From: Flavobacterium sp. BFFFF1
GTDB taxonomy: Bacteria > Bacteroidota > Bacteroidia > Flavobacteriales > Flavobacteriaceae
Assembly: GCF_002256285.1 (NCBI RefSeq)
Contig: NZ_NKJE01000025.1
Coordinates: forward strand, 1-42,755
Length of the DNA: 42,755 bases
Reading direction: 5' to 3'
Under the pieces are notes generated by a model. That model was given only the letters and a program-made list of their open reading frames with translations. It ran no database searches and was not told where the DNA came from. Positions within the stretch are counted from its first letter, which is position 1. Each line of letters begins with the position of its first letter. Below, one piece after another: positions 7,450 through 15,878 of this stretch. Both the position numbers and the translations under genes were made by a program.

Positions 7450-7953
7450 ATGGAATTCGGAAAAGCAAAGAATAAATTCATCCAAACCTGGGGCGCATTA
7501 GGTTCCCAATGGGGCATTAACAAAACCATGGCGCAAATTCATGCCTTGTTGATGATTTCTCCCGAGGCGGTTTCTATGGAGGACATCATGCATGAATTGC
7601 AGATTTCCCGGGGCAACGCGAGCATGAACATCCGCGCGCTGATGGACTGGGGCATCGTTTTTAAGGAATACAAACAAGGCGAGCGCCGCGAATATTACAT
7701 CGCCGAAAAAGACCTTGACGAACTCGCTGTGAAGATTTCGCGGGAACGCAGTAAAAGGGAAATCAAGCCCGCCCTGAAAGTCCTAAAAGAAGTTTCTTCC
7801 CACGAGCCCAACAATTCCCCTGAGCAGATCCATTTTGTGGACCAAACCGGCAAACTCTATGATTTTGTCTTAAAAGCCGACAACATGCTGGATAAAGTCA
7901 CTGAAATCAAGGACAATTGGATTGGACGTCTGGTATTAAAATTAATGAAGTAA
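7450..7953 (+). CDS. GbsR/MarR-type winged-helix transcriptional regulator
   Basis: The 167-residue protein starts MEFGKAKNKFIQTWGALGSQWGI and continues into a winged HTH (MEDIMHELQISRGNASMNIRALMDWGIVFKEYKQGERREYYIAE, about residues 41-85). This matches the flavobacterial GbsR-like branch of the MarR superfamily. The C-terminal half is helical and could dimerise or bind a ligand. It stands first in a co-directional group with DUF2071, a membrane protein, TIGR01777 and SRPBCC genes. Inverted repeats TTTCA-N8-TGAAA sit on its own promoter and just upstream of the next gene, so it probably represses both. The inducer is unknown. The start is fixed by the conserved N terminus. Confidence 0.88.
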   Translation: MEFGKAKNKFIQTWGALGSQWGINKTMAQIHALLMISPEAVSMEDIMHELQISRGNASMNIRALMDWGIVFKEYKQGERREYYIAEKDLDELAVKISRERSKREIKPALKVLKEVSSHEPNNSPEQIHFVDQTGKLYDFVLKADNMLDKVTEIKDNWIGRLVLKLMK

Positions 7954-7970
7954 AAAAATTTCCTTAAATG

Positions 7971-7988
7971 TTTCACTTTTTTTTGAAA
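7971..7988. promoter_or_regulatory. Candidate GbsR operator 2 (TTTCA-N8-TGAAA)
   Basis: TTTCACTTTTTTTTGAAA has the same half-sites and the same 8-nt spacer as the site at 7404-7421. It lies 8 nt before the ATG of the DUF2071 gene, in the 43-nt gap after the regulator. It could also fold as a weak hairpin in RNA, but the match to site 1 favours a DNA operator. Confidence 0.5.
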
Positions 7989-7996
7989 GTTTAAAA

Positions 7997-8707
7997 ATGA
8001 GTTTCTTAAAAGCCGCCTGGAAAAACCTGGGCATCATCAACTACGAAATCGACCCCGCCATTCTGGAACCATATGTTCCCAAAGGCACTACATTGGATTT
8101 TTGGAACGGAAAATGTTACGTCAGCGTTATCGGCTTCCTGTTTGCCGATGTTCGGATTCTAGGTATAAAATTTCCGTACCACGTCAACTTTGAAGAAGTG
8201 AATCTCCGGTTTTATGTGAAACGCACGGAAAAAGGAAAAGACAAACGCGGTGTCGTGTTCATCAAGGAAATCGTACCCAAGCCCGCCATTTCAATCGTCG
8301 CCAACCTGCTTTACAATGAGCATTACGAAACGTTGAAAATGAGCCATTCTTTTGCCGAAACAGCCGACAACTACATTTTTACATACAACTGGTTTCCGAA
8401 AAAACAGGCCAACACGATCCGATTTGAAATGAAAAAAGAGCCCATCGCCATTCCGGAAGGCTCCGAAGCAGAATTCATCACGGAGCATTATTTCGGCTAT
8501 ACAAAAGTCAACGGAGACAAGACATTTGAATATGAGGTAACACATCCGCGCTGGCAACAGTATGAGGTCACAGACTACGGCCTGGAAGTAGACTTTGAGC
8601 AGAATTATGGCAAGGCCTTCTCTTTCCTTAAAAACCAAAAACCGATATCGGTGATGGTTGCCAAAGGTTCCACCATTACTATAGAACGCAAAAAAACGAT
8701 TGTATGA
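7997..8707 (+). CDS. YqjF family protein (DUF2071)
   Basis: The 236-residue protein fits the DUF2071/YqjF family: the N-terminal FLKAAWKNLGIINYEIDPAILEPYVPKGTTLDFWNGKCYVSVIGF pattern and the later VNLRFYVKR and GVVFIKEIVP strands are typical. The biochemical function is not established. Members often occur beside TIGR01777 oxidoreductases and SRPBCC proteins, as here. There is no signal peptide or membrane segment. Its stop overlaps the next start by 4 nt, which indicates translational coupling. The start ATG at 7997 is preceded by a candidate operator. Confidence 0.85.
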   Translation: MSFLKAAWKNLGIINYEIDPAILEPYVPKGTTLDFWNGKCYVSVIGFLFADVRILGIKFPYHVNFEEVNLRFYVKRTEKGKDKRGVVFIKEIVPKPAISIVANLLYNEHYETLKMSHSFAETADNYIFTYNWFPKKQANTIRFEMKKEPIAIPEGSEAEFITEHYFGYTKVNGDKTFEYEVTHPRWQQYEVTDYGLEVDFEQNYGKAFSFLKNQKPISVMVAKGSTITIERKKTIV

Positions 8708-9015
8708 GAACGCTCAGGATTGCAAACAGTATCGCTATTGGTATCCCGTTATTATTGTGCCTGCTGGGTTTTGTAGACGAGGATTTTTTTATCATTGGGA
8801 TGATTTCCAGCGTGCTTACCGGATTTCTACAGCTGCTTATTGGTATTCTTTACCTATTTGACTACCCAAAATCAATCGCGATAAAAGTATATTTTATTGC
8901 AACCGCAAGCTTTTTTCTACTTTGGCGCTGTACTTCGTTTGAGTGGATTTGGATACTCCCTGTTTTGCTTTGTATTTATCTCTCTGCAATTATTTACACG
9001 ACAAAAAATGGCTAA
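8704..9015 (+). CDS. Small multi-pass membrane protein, unknown function
   Basis: The 103-residue product is almost entirely hydrophobic. About three or four transmembrane helices are visible: residues 7-24, 30-53, 58-78 and 82-98. No motif was recognised. The ATGA overlap with the DUF2071 gene and the 8-nt overlap with the next gene place it in the middle of a translationally coupled operon, which supports it being a real gene despite its size. A role near the membrane in the same process as its neighbours is likely but cannot be specified. Confidence 0.75.
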   Translation: MRTLRIANSIAIGIPLLLCLLGFVDEDFFIIGMISSVLTGFLQLLIGILYLFDYPKSIAIKVYFIATASFFLLWRCTSFEWIWILPVLLCIYLSAIIYTTKNG

Positions 9016-9919
9016 ATTAATCATCGCCGCAGGAACCGGTTTCTTAGGCAAGGTGCTCATCGACCACTTCAGCAAAACATTTGACGAAATTGTAATCCTG
9101 ACGAGAGGCGAAACCAAATCGGGCGGGAATGTTCAGTTTATTACCTGGGATGCCAAAACGCTTTCTGGCTGGGAAAAGGCGCTCGAAAATGCAGACGTCC
9201 TGATAAACCTTGCGGGAAAGTCAGTGGACTGCCGCTACACAGAGAGCAACAAACGAGAGATTCTCGCTTCGAGGATTGACAGCACACAAATATTAAACGA
9301 GGCTGTTTTACAATGTGTCAATCCCCCAAAACACTGGCTAAACTCGTCCACCTCCACCATATACCGCCATTCTGAGGACAAACAAATGACTGAAGCAGGT
9401 GGAGAAATCGGCGATGACTTTTCCATGAATGTGGCAAAGGCGTGGGAAAAAGCTTTTTTTGAAACTGAAACACCACTAACGCTAAAAACGGCCCTGCGCA
9501 CGTCAATTGTTCTCGGCAAAGAAGGCGGGGCTTTTGTGCCCTTAAAAAAACTCGCCAGGCTGGGATTTGGCGGAAAACAGGGTTCAGGTGATCAATTCAT
9601 CAGCTGGATTCATGAAACGGACTTTGCACGCGCCATCGGGTTTACCATCGCCCACGAAATTACCGGCGTCGTCAATATCGTTTCGCCCCAACCCATCCGA
9701 AACAAACATTTCATGGAAGCATTGCGTAAAAGTCTTGGCGTAAAAGCAGGCATTCCAATTGGAAAACAGTTGCTGGAATTTGGCGCGAAGATTATCGGGA
9801 CGGAAACCGAATTGGTCTTAAAAAGCCGAAATGTCATTCCGGAGCGGCTACTCCAACACGGATTTCATTTTGAATTTGGAAATATTGCAAAAGCACTTGA
9901 AAACCTCAACAGCAAATGA
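9008..9919 (+). CDS. TIGR01777 family NAD(P)-dependent epimerase/oxidoreductase
   Basis: From the ATG at 9008 the product has 303 residues and begins AKLIIAAGTGFLGKVL, the Rossmann nucleotide-binding loop of extended SDR proteins. Later segments VLINLAGKSVDCRYTE, LNSSTSTIYRH and RLGFGGKQGSGDQFISWIHETDFARAI are hallmarks of TIGR01777 (YfcH-like) proteins. The reaction of this family is not well defined. The frame is open from 8897, but the extra 37 codons overlap the upstream gene and lack family similarity. It overlaps the upstream gene by 8 nt and the downstream gene by 4 nt. Confidence 0.88.
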   Translation: MAKLIIAAGTGFLGKVLIDHFSKTFDEIVILTRGETKSGGNVQFITWDAKTLSGWEKALENADVLINLAGKSVDCRYTESNKREILASRIDSTQILNEAVLQCVNPPKHWLNSSTSTIYRHSEDKQMTEAGGEIGDDFSMNVAKAWEKAFFETETPLTLKTALRTSIVLGKEGGAFVPLKKLARLGFGGKQGSGDQFISWIHETDFARAIGFTIAHEITGVVNIVSPQPIRNKHFMEALRKSLGVKAGIPIGKQLLEFGAKIIGTETELVLKSRNVIPERLLQHGFHFEFGNIAKALENLNSK

Positions 9920-10425
9920 CAACCATTAAACTGGATACGATAATCAATGCCCCAATGGCATTGGTTTTCGACATTTCCCGGGATCTGGACATCCACTTAA
10001 AATCCACCCAACAAACTCAGGAAAAAATCATCGCGGGAAAATCATCCGGGCTGATTGCACTAAACGAAACGGTAACCTGGAAAGCCAAACATTTCGGCTT
10101 TTGGCTGACGCATCAAAGCCGCATTACCGAAATGCAGTTCCCGTTGTATTTTGTAGACGAAATGGAAAAAGGGAATTTCAAATCCTTCCGACACGAGCAT
10201 GCGTTTACTGAAAAAAATGGCCTGGTAATCATGTCTGACCGTTTGCAGTATGAAACGCCGTATGGCATTTTCGGCAAATTATTTGATCGGCTCTTGCTCA
10301 AAAAATACCTCACGAATTTCATTAGCAGGCGAAATGTCCTTCTTAAACAACTATCCGAACAACAGCACCAAAATCCACCAGAAAACAGGAATGGATTCCA
10401 CCCAGAACGCAGTATAATATCTTGA
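9916..10425 (+). CDS. SRPBCC family protein (START-like fold) with unusual tail
   Basis: The 169-residue protein has the cyclase/dehydrase-like SRPBCC pattern. It starts TTIKLDTIINAPMALVFDISRDLDIHLKSTQQTQEKIIAG, then has WKAKHFGFWLTHQSRIT and the end helix GKLFDRLLLKKYLTNFISRRNVLLKQLSE. Homologues adjacent to TIGR01777 genes are common. The start overlaps that gene by 4 nt (ATGA). After about residue 148 the sequence is an unstructured tail (HQNPPENRNG and beyond) encoded antisense to the 3' end of the convergent membrane-protein gene. The tail probably arose by loss of an earlier stop. It is the last gene of the operon, and no terminator was seen. Confidence 0.82.
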   Translation: MTTIKLDTIINAPMALVFDISRDLDIHLKSTQQTQEKIIAGKSSGLIALNETVTWKAKHFGFWLTHQSRITEMQFPLYFVDEMEKGNFKSFRHEHAFTEKNGLVIMSDRLQYETPYGIFGKLFDRLLLKKYLTNFISRRNVLLKQLSEQQHQNPPENRNGFHPERSIIS

Positions 10426-11178
10426 TTTCCTTTCGTTTGCAAAGGCAAGAAAAACCGCAGTGACCACAACCATGACCAGGTTGATGTAAAGTTGTGAAAT
10501 ATCAGGCTGGGAACGCAGGAATTCCAGAAAATAGAACGGCATCAGTAAAATCAAGCCAAGCATTTTTGTCTTCTTTACGCCAATCTTTTGTGGAACAGTC
10601 TGCAAATGGGGATCGTCCTTTGACAGATCAATGATTTCAAAAATCAAAATCAAAGCAAAAACAAGGATCAAACGCTGTACAAACTTGAGATAAACGTCAA
10701 CATGAAGAAAACTTCCGAGGCCTGGATCAGCATTCAACACGGGCATAATCACCGTCACTCCGGCCCAACAGAAGGATACAATATAAATTTTTATCCCGGC
10801 CCAGTTTCTCGCATTGCTTCGGTTAGGAAAAAAAGGCAAGGTGTAAAGCAGGGTTAGCAACACAAAAACCATTGAGACTAGTTGCGCCACCTTTTCGAGG
10901 TGGAGAAAAAACCAGCCGGAAGCGAAAAGCGAGATGATGCTCAATAACATAACCAGCCTGATCCTGATACCGGGTTCTTTTTCCCCCGTTCTCGCCAAGG
11001 CATCGTATTTTACAAAATTATATCCGGCAATGGTTCCAAAAAAAACAAACAAAACGATTGGATGTGACAGGCTAAAATGAAACATATGAAGGGTCATCAA
11101 TACCAAAGCCGCGCAGGATAGTGCCACATGCAAACTCGCCTGCAGGTAAAAATCAAAAAGACGCTTCAAAACCTTCAT
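10351..11178 (-). CDS. UbiA-like integral membrane protein (putative prenyltransferase relative)
   Basis: The 275-residue protein has about eight hydrophobic helices. Residues 52-60 (GYNFVKYDA) lie where UbiA enzymes have their first Asp-rich motif. Residues 181-200 (EIIDLSKDDP, then QTVPQKIG) resemble the second motif and the following T-P-LG segment. The first motif is degenerate, so catalytic activity is uncertain. It converges with and overlaps the SRPBCC gene by 75 nt. The box TAATTTTG at 11190-11183 ends 4 nt before its ATG. The gene could act on polyprenyl or quinone-type substrates, but this rests on fold resemblance only. Confidence 0.65.
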   Translation of the reverse strand: MKVLKRLFDFYLQASLHVALSCAALVLMTLHMFHFSLSHPIVLFVFFGTIAGYNFVKYDALARTGEKEPGIRIRLVMLLSIISLFASGWFFLHLEKVAQLVSMVFVLLTLLYTLPFFPNRSNARNWAGIKIYIVSFCWAGVTVIMPVLNADPGLGSFLHVDVYLKFVQRLILVFALILIFEIIDLSKDDPHLQTVPQKIGVKKTKMLGLILLMPFYFLEFLRSQPDISQLYINLVMVVVTAVFLAFANERKSRYYTAFWVESIPVFWWILVLLFG

Positions 11179-11182
11179 TAAA

Positions 11183-11190
11183 CAAAATTA
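11183..11190 (-). promoter_or_regulatory. -7 box of the UbiA-like gene
   Basis: Minus strand TAATTTTG fits TAnnTTTG and ends 4 nt before the ATG (11178). No good -33 TTG is seen. If used, the transcript would be leaderless. Confidence 0.45.
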
Positions 11191-11316
11191 ACCAAAGTGT
11201 TAATAAGAACGGGATTTAGTTGAAAAATTACCAAAAATGAGGTTTCCGAATCCCAATTTATTACAGGATTATATTTATTTTTACGCTCTTAAATTTACAC
11301 AACTTAAATTACGATA

Positions 11317-14160
11317 ATGAGAACAGATGCATTCGCTTTAAGACACATCGGGCCAAGGGAAAATGATCTTCCCGAAATGCTAAAAGCCATTGGTGCCGCC
11401 GATATGGACCAGTTGATTTACGAAACAATCCCAAATGATATCCGCCTTAAAGCACCACTTGATCTTGAGCCGGCGATGACCGAATATGAGTTCCTGAACC
11501 ACATCCGGAAATTGGGCACGAAAAATAAAGTATTCAGTTCTTACATCGGATTAGGATACCATGCTGCCATCGTGCCGGCTGTCATTCAAAGGAACATTTT
11601 TGAAAACCCAGGTTGGTATACTGCCTACACGCCATACCAGGCCGAAATTGCACAGGGCAGGCTCGAAGCCATCCTTAATTATCAAACCGTGGTGATTGAA
11701 CTTACCGGGATGGAAATTGCCAATGCATCGCTGCTTGACGAAAGTACCGCTGCTGCAGAAGCGATGGCGCTGCTTTTCGATGTCAGAACCAGGGATCAAA
11801 AGAAAAACAATTCAAACAAATTCTTTGTTTCAGAGGAAATATTACCGCAGACACTCTCTGTTTTGCAAACCAGGTCTACGCCAATCGGCATCGAATTGGT
11901 CGTCGGGAATCATGAAACGTTTGACTTTTCATCTGATTTCTTCGGCGCGATGCTGCAATATCCGGGCAAGCACGGGCAAATTCACGATTATGCCGGTTTT
12001 ATTGCCAAAGCCAAACAAAATGAAATAAAAACAGCGGTTGCCGCAGATATATTAAGCCTTGTAAAACTTGTTTCTCCCGGAGAAATGGGTGCAGATGTCG
12101 TTGTCGGCACCACGCAGCGTTTCGGAATACCCTTGGGTTATGGCGGACCACACGCCGCCTTTTTCGCAACGAAAGAGGAATACAAACGAAGCATGCCGGG
12201 AAGAATCATCGGCGTGACACAGGATGCCAATGGAAACCGTGCGCTTCGCATGGCTTTGCAAACCAGAGAGCAACATATCAAACGCGATAAGGCCACCTCA
12301 AATATTTGTACTGCTCAGGTGCTTTTGGCTGTCATGGCGGGAATGTATGCGGTGTACCATGGCCCGAAAGGATTAAAATACATCGCAGAAAAAGTACATG
12401 CTTCGGCAGTTACGACTGCGGAAGCGCTGAATAAACTGGGCGTTTATCAAACCAATTCCGCTTTCTTTGATACCATCATGCTAAAAGCAGATGCACAGAA
12501 AGTAAAAGCAATTGCCGAAAGACAGGAAGTTAATTTCTACTATCCGGATCTTGAAACGGTACAAATTGCTTTCAACGAAACCACCTCATCGGAAAACATC
12601 AACAAAATCATCCGCATTTTTGCCGAGGCAACTGGAAAGGATGCAGTTGAAATTACTGAACTCGAAAGCCACAATAGTTTCGGAGACCACATGGAACGGA
12701 AATCAACGTTCCTGCAGCATGATGTGTTTAACTCTTATCATTCCGAATCCGCTTTAATGCGTTACATCAAAAAACTCGAGCGAAAAGATTTATCACTGAA
12801 CCATTCGATGATTTCGTTGGGTTCATGCACAATGAAACTCAATGCTGCAGCTGAAATGCTTCCGCTAAGCATGGGCATCTGGAACAATATCCATCCATTT
12901 GCACCGCTTGATCAGGCCGAAGGATACCAAATCATGCTTAAGAAATTGGAGCAACAACTAAATGTTGTTACAGGTTTCGCGGGAACAACTTTACAGCCGA
13001 ACTCAGGGGCGCAGGGTGAATATGCCGGACTGATGGTGATTCGCGCGTACCATCTGTCACGTGGCGACGATCATCGAAACGTTTGCCTGATTCCTTCGTC
13101 TGCACACGGAACAAATCCAGCTTCTGCAGCGATGGCGGGAATGACAATCGTGGTGACAAAAACCCTTGAAAACGGAAATGTGGATGTGGAAGATCTTCGT
13201 GCTAAAGCGATTGAACACAAAGACAATCTTTCCTGCCTGATGGTAACCTATCCTTCGACACACGGTGTTTACGAAAGCGCCATCAGGGAAATTACGCAAA
13301 TCATACATGACAATGGCGGCCAGGTGTATATGGACGGTGCCAACATGAACGCCCAGGTTGGCCTTACCAATCCGGCGACGATTGGGGCTGATGTTTGCCA
13401 CCTGAACCTACACAAGACATTTGCTATTCCGCACGGCGGCGGTGGACCAGGTGTTGGTCCAATATGTGTAGCATCACACTTGGTTCCGTTTTTACCTACA
13501 AACCCTGTCATTCCAACTGGAGGGAACAATCCAATTACGGCCATTTCGGCGGCACCCTGGGGATCAGCATTGGTTTGCCTGATCTCTTATGGATACATCT
13601 GCATGCTTGGCGCTGAAGGTTTGACCAACGCGACAAAATATGCGATCCTAAATGCAAATTACATCAAAACGAAACTGGAAGAACATTATCCTATTCTTTA
13701 CACGGGTGAGTGCAACCGCGCAGCGCATGAAATGATCCTCGATTGTCGTTCGTTCAAACAAAACGGCATTGAAGTGAGTGACATCGCGAAACGCCTTATG
13801 GATTATGGATTCCACGCCCCTACAGTTTCTTTTCCCGTAGCCGGAACGTTGATGGTTGAGCCTACGGAAAGTGAGGATTTGTCAGAGTTGGATCGTTTTT
13901 GTGACGCGATGATTTCGATCAGGAAAGAGATTGAAGCAAGCAAAGCTGATGACCATAATAATGTACTCAAAAATGCACCCCATACCTTGGCGATGCTGAC
14001 TTCTGATGCGTGGACAATGCCCTACACCAGAGAACAGGCAGCATTCCCATTAGAGTACATTGCTGAAAATAAATTTTGGCCAAGCGTGCGACGCGTCGAT
14101 GATGCTTTTGGTGACAGAAACCTAATCTGTTCCTGTGCACCGATTGAAGCTTATATGTAA
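11317..14160 (+). CDS. gcvP: Glycine dehydrogenase (aminomethyl-transferring), P protein
   Basis: GcvP decarboxylates glycine and passes the aminomethyl group to the lipoyl H protein of the glycine cleavage system. The 947-residue length matches the single-chain form, with N-terminal and C-terminal halves that are separate in some bacteria. The N terminus [19 protein letters not shown] is characteristic. The PLP lysine is about K700 in [18 protein letters not shown], and the nearby GGNNPI segment is conserved. The other components (gcvT, gcvH) are not in the window. No glycine riboswitch is recognisable in the 138-nt upstream gap. A TAAATTTA box at 11290-11297 is a weak promoter candidate. 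A terminator lies 10 nt after the stop. Confidence 0.97.
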   Translation: MRTDAFALRHIGPRENDLPEMLKAIGAADMDQLIYETIPNDIRLKAPLDLEPAMTEYEFLNHIRKLGTKNKVFSSYIGLGYHAAIVPAVIQRNIFENPGWYTAYTPYQAEIAQGRLEAILNYQTVVIELTGMEIANASLLDESTAAAEAMALLFDVRTRDQKKNNSNKFFVSEEILPQTLSVLQTRSTPIGIELVVGNHETFDFSSDFFGAMLQYPGKHGQIHDYAGFIAKAKQNEIKTAVAADILSLVKLVSPGEMGADVVVGTTQRFGIPLGYGGPHAAFFATKEEYKRSMPGRIIGVTQDANGNRALRMALQTREQHIKRDKATSNICTAQVLLAVMAGMYAVYHGPKGLKYIAEKVHASAVTTAEALNKLGVYQTNSAFFDTIMLKADAQKVKAIAERQEVNFYYPDLETVQIAFNETTSSENINKIIRIFAEATGKDAVEITELESHNSFGDHMERKSTFLQHDVFNSYHSESALMRYIKKLERKDLSLNHSMISLGSCTMKLNAAAEMLPLSMGIWNNIHPFAPLDQAEGYQIMLKKLEQQLNVVTGFAGTTLQPNSGAQGEYAGLMVIRAYHLSRGDDHRNVCLIPSSAHGTNPASAAMAGMTIVVTKTLENGNVDVEDLRAKAIEHKDNLSCLMVTYPSTHGVYESAIREITQIIHDNGGQVYMDGANMNAQVGLTNPATIGADVCHLNLHKTFAIPHGGGGPGVGPICVASHLVPFLPTNPVIPTGGNNPITAISAAPWGSALVCLISYGYICMLGAEGLTNATKYAILNANYIKTKLEEHYPILYTGECNRAAHEMILDCRSFKQNGIEVSDIAKRLMDYGFHAPTVSFPVAGTLMVEPTESEDLSELDRFCDAMISIRKEIEASKADDHNNVLKNAPHTLAMLTSDAWTMPYTREQAAFPLEYIAENKFWPSVRRVDDAFGDRNLICSCAPIEAYM

Positions 14161-14169
14161 AATTAACTT

Positions 14170-14200
14170 AAAGTCCCGTTTACCACGGGACTTTTCTTTT
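14170..14200 (+). terminator. Terminator after gcvP, abutting the next start codon
   Basis: A 10-bp perfect stem AAAGTCCCGT / ACGGGACTTT with loop TTACC is followed by T-rich TCTTTT. The run ends 1 nt before the ATG at 14202, so it lies where the translation signals of the globin gene should be. Confidence 0.88.
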
Positions 14201-14201
14201 C

Positions 14202-14576
14202 ATGGAAGACATCAAAACACGGGCTGACTTGGAACTCATCATGGACCGTTTCTACACTAGTATCCTTAAAAACCCTGAAATCAACCACTTTTTTGACGAC
14301 GTTGTGAAAGTTGGTCTTGAAAAACACCTACCGGTAATTGTAGACTTTTGGGAGCAAATGATTTTAAAGACGGGAAATTATAAAAGTAATGTGTTTGAAA
14401 TTCATCGGAAGATCAATGAGCGCCTGCCTTTTAATAAAAATCACTTTTCGATATGGCTGGATAACCTTAACAGAACGATCGATTTCCATTTTAAAGGCAA
14501 TAACGCTGAGAAAATGAAAACGTCTGCATTATCAATTGCAACAATTATGCAATTAAAACTGGATAAGAGAAATTAA
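14202..14576 (+). CDS. Group III truncated hemoglobin
   Basis: The 124-residue protein shows the group III truncated globin pattern: IKTRADLELIMDRFYTSIL, FDDVV, HLPVIVDFWEQMIL, then the proximal heme ligand His68 in EIHRKI, followed by HFSIWLDNLNRTIDFHF. The length is normal. The function of group III members is not settled; oxygen, nitric oxide or peroxide chemistry has been proposed. The start is fixed by family similarity, yet it lies 1 nt after the gcvP terminator. It must therefore rely on readthrough or on a promoter inside gcvP. It is otherwise unlinked in function to its neighbours. Confidence 0.9.
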   Translation: MEDIKTRADLELIMDRFYTSILKNPEINHFFDDVVKVGLEKHLPVIVDFWEQMILKTGNYKSNVFEIHRKINERLPFNKNHFSIWLDNLNRTIDFHFKGNNAEKMKTSALSIATIMQLKLDKRN

Positions 14577-14627
14577 TCATATCCAAAAGACAAAAAGACC
14601 TCATTTTTGGCAATATGAATCGGCATT

Positions 14628-14659
14628 TTGGTATCAAACCGCATTATTATGTAAATTAG
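14628..14659 (+). promoter_or_regulatory. Promoter of the KAS III gene
   Basis: TTG (14628-14630) preceded by TT, 21 nt, then TAAATTAG (14652-14659), close to TAnnTTTG. The predicted start of transcription is about 14 nt before the ATG at 14677. Confidence 0.55.
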
Positions 14660-14676
14660 CAAAAATTTGATTTGTG

Positions 14677-15738
14677 ATGGCAGTAAAGATAACAGGAGTA
14701 GGCAGTTTCATCCCTGAAAATGAAATCAGGAACACAGATTTCGGCAACCATGAATTTCTCGATACCGATGGTTCCCCACTAACCCAGGCCAATGAAATTA
14801 TCATTGAAAAATTCCGTGATATTACAGGAATTACTGCACGCCGCTATGCTGACGATGGTATAATGAGTTCGGACATGGCATTTTATGCCTCAAAAAGAGC
14901 GATTGAAAATTCAGGTATCGATCCCGAAACATTGGATTACATCATTTTAGCACACAATTTTGGTGACGTTAAAAAAGGCGCCATCCAATCTGACATCCTC
15001 CCAAGCCTCGCCAGCCGTGTGAAGCAAAAACTTGGGATCAGGAATCCGAAATGTGTCGCCTATGACATTCTTTTCGGATGTCCGGGCTGGGTTGAAGGAA
15101 TGATACAGGCCTACGCATTCATCAGGGCAGGGATGGCACAAAAATGCCTCGTTATCGGATCAGAAACACTATCGAGGGTTGTCGACCTCCATGACAGGGA
15201 CTCCATGATTTATTCTGATGGAGCCGGAGCTACGGTAGTAGAATTTTCAGAAAACGAGGATGACGGTATACTCGCATACGAAAGTGCGACCTATGCTCTA
15301 GACGAAGCGGGCTATTTATTTTTTGGAAATTCCTACAACCAGGAACTTGATAAGGACGTCCGTTATATCAAAATGCATGGACGGAAAATATATGAGTTTG
15401 CGATCAGCCAGGTACCGAAAGCCATGAAAGCCTGCGTGGACAAAAGTGGTATCGACATCGACAATATTAAAAAAATCCTGATTCACCAGGCAAACGAAAA
15501 AATGGATGAAGCGATTATCCATCGTTTTTATAAGCTATATGGCAAGACGCCACCGGACAAAATTATGCCGATGAGTATCCACACCCTTGGGAACAGCAGT
15601 GTGGCGACTGTACCAACGCTTTTTGACTTATTGACCTCGGGCCGTATTGAGGACCAGACGCTGCAAAAAGGCGATGTGATCATGTTTGCTTCCGTGGGCG
15701 CCGGAATGAACATTAATGCGATTGTGTATCGTTATTGA
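14677..15738 (+). CDS. Ketoacyl-ACP synthase III family protein
   Basis: The 353-residue protein is a thiolase-fold condensing enzyme. The catalytic triad is visible: Cys135 in ILFGCPGWVEGM, His270 in ILIHQAN and Asn306 in LGNSSVATVP. FabH-type enzymes start fatty acid chains by joining acetyl-CoA to malonyl-ACP; this longer form is one of several paralogues seen in flavobacteria and may use another starter. ATG at 14677 is chosen over GTG at 14674, just one codon upstream. It is alone on its transcript, upstream of envelope genes. The exact substrate and the symbol fabH are not certain. Confidence 0.88.
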   Translation: MAVKITGVGSFIPENEIRNTDFGNHEFLDTDGSPLTQANEIIIEKFRDITGITARRYADDGIMSSDMAFYASKRAIENSGIDPETLDYIILAHNFGDVKKGAIQSDILPSLASRVKQKLGIRNPKCVAYDILFGCPGWVEGMIQAYAFIRAGMAQKCLVIGSETLSRVVDLHDRDSMIYSDGAGATVVEFSENEDDGILAYESATYALDEAGYLFFGNSYNQELDKDVRYIKMHGRKIYEFAISQVPKAMKACVDKSGIDIDNIKKILIHQANEKMDEAIIHRFYKLYGKTPPDKIMPMSIHTLGNSSVATVPTLFDLLTSGRIEDQTLQKGDVIMFASVGAGMNINAIVYRY

Positions 15739-15817
15739 CGATGCAGCGCCGCTCCAACTTTCCCCGGCTGTCTTAAAATACTACAACTGATTTACGTTGA
15801 TCGGGATTTATACGAGG

Positions 15818-15846
15818 TTGGAAAATGATTAATCTTGCTATCTTTG
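15818..15846 (+). promoter_or_regulatory. Promoter of the methyltransferase-glycosyltransferase pair
   Basis: TTG (15818-15820), 18 nt, then TATCTTTG (15839-15846), a full -7 match. The leader to the ATG at 15879 contains a small GGCG-TTC-CGCC hairpin (15853-15863). Confidence 0.68.
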
Positions 15847-15878
15847 CGGTCTGGCGTTCCGCCTCATAAATAACGACC

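Noticed and set aside
8897..9007. Earlier start for the TIGR01777 gene
   Set aside because: The added 37 residues overlap the membrane-protein gene and precede the nucleotide-binding loop that normally begins the family; ATG 9008 gives the usual N terminus.
11179..11316. Glycine riboswitch before gcvP
   Set aside because: The 138-nt gap is AT-rich and lacks the conserved GC-rich aptamer stems; only a weak TAAATTTA box was seen.
15853..15863. GGCG-TTC-CGCC hairpin as a riboswitch or terminator before the methyltransferase gene
   Set aside because: The stem is only 4 bp with no T-tract or further structure.
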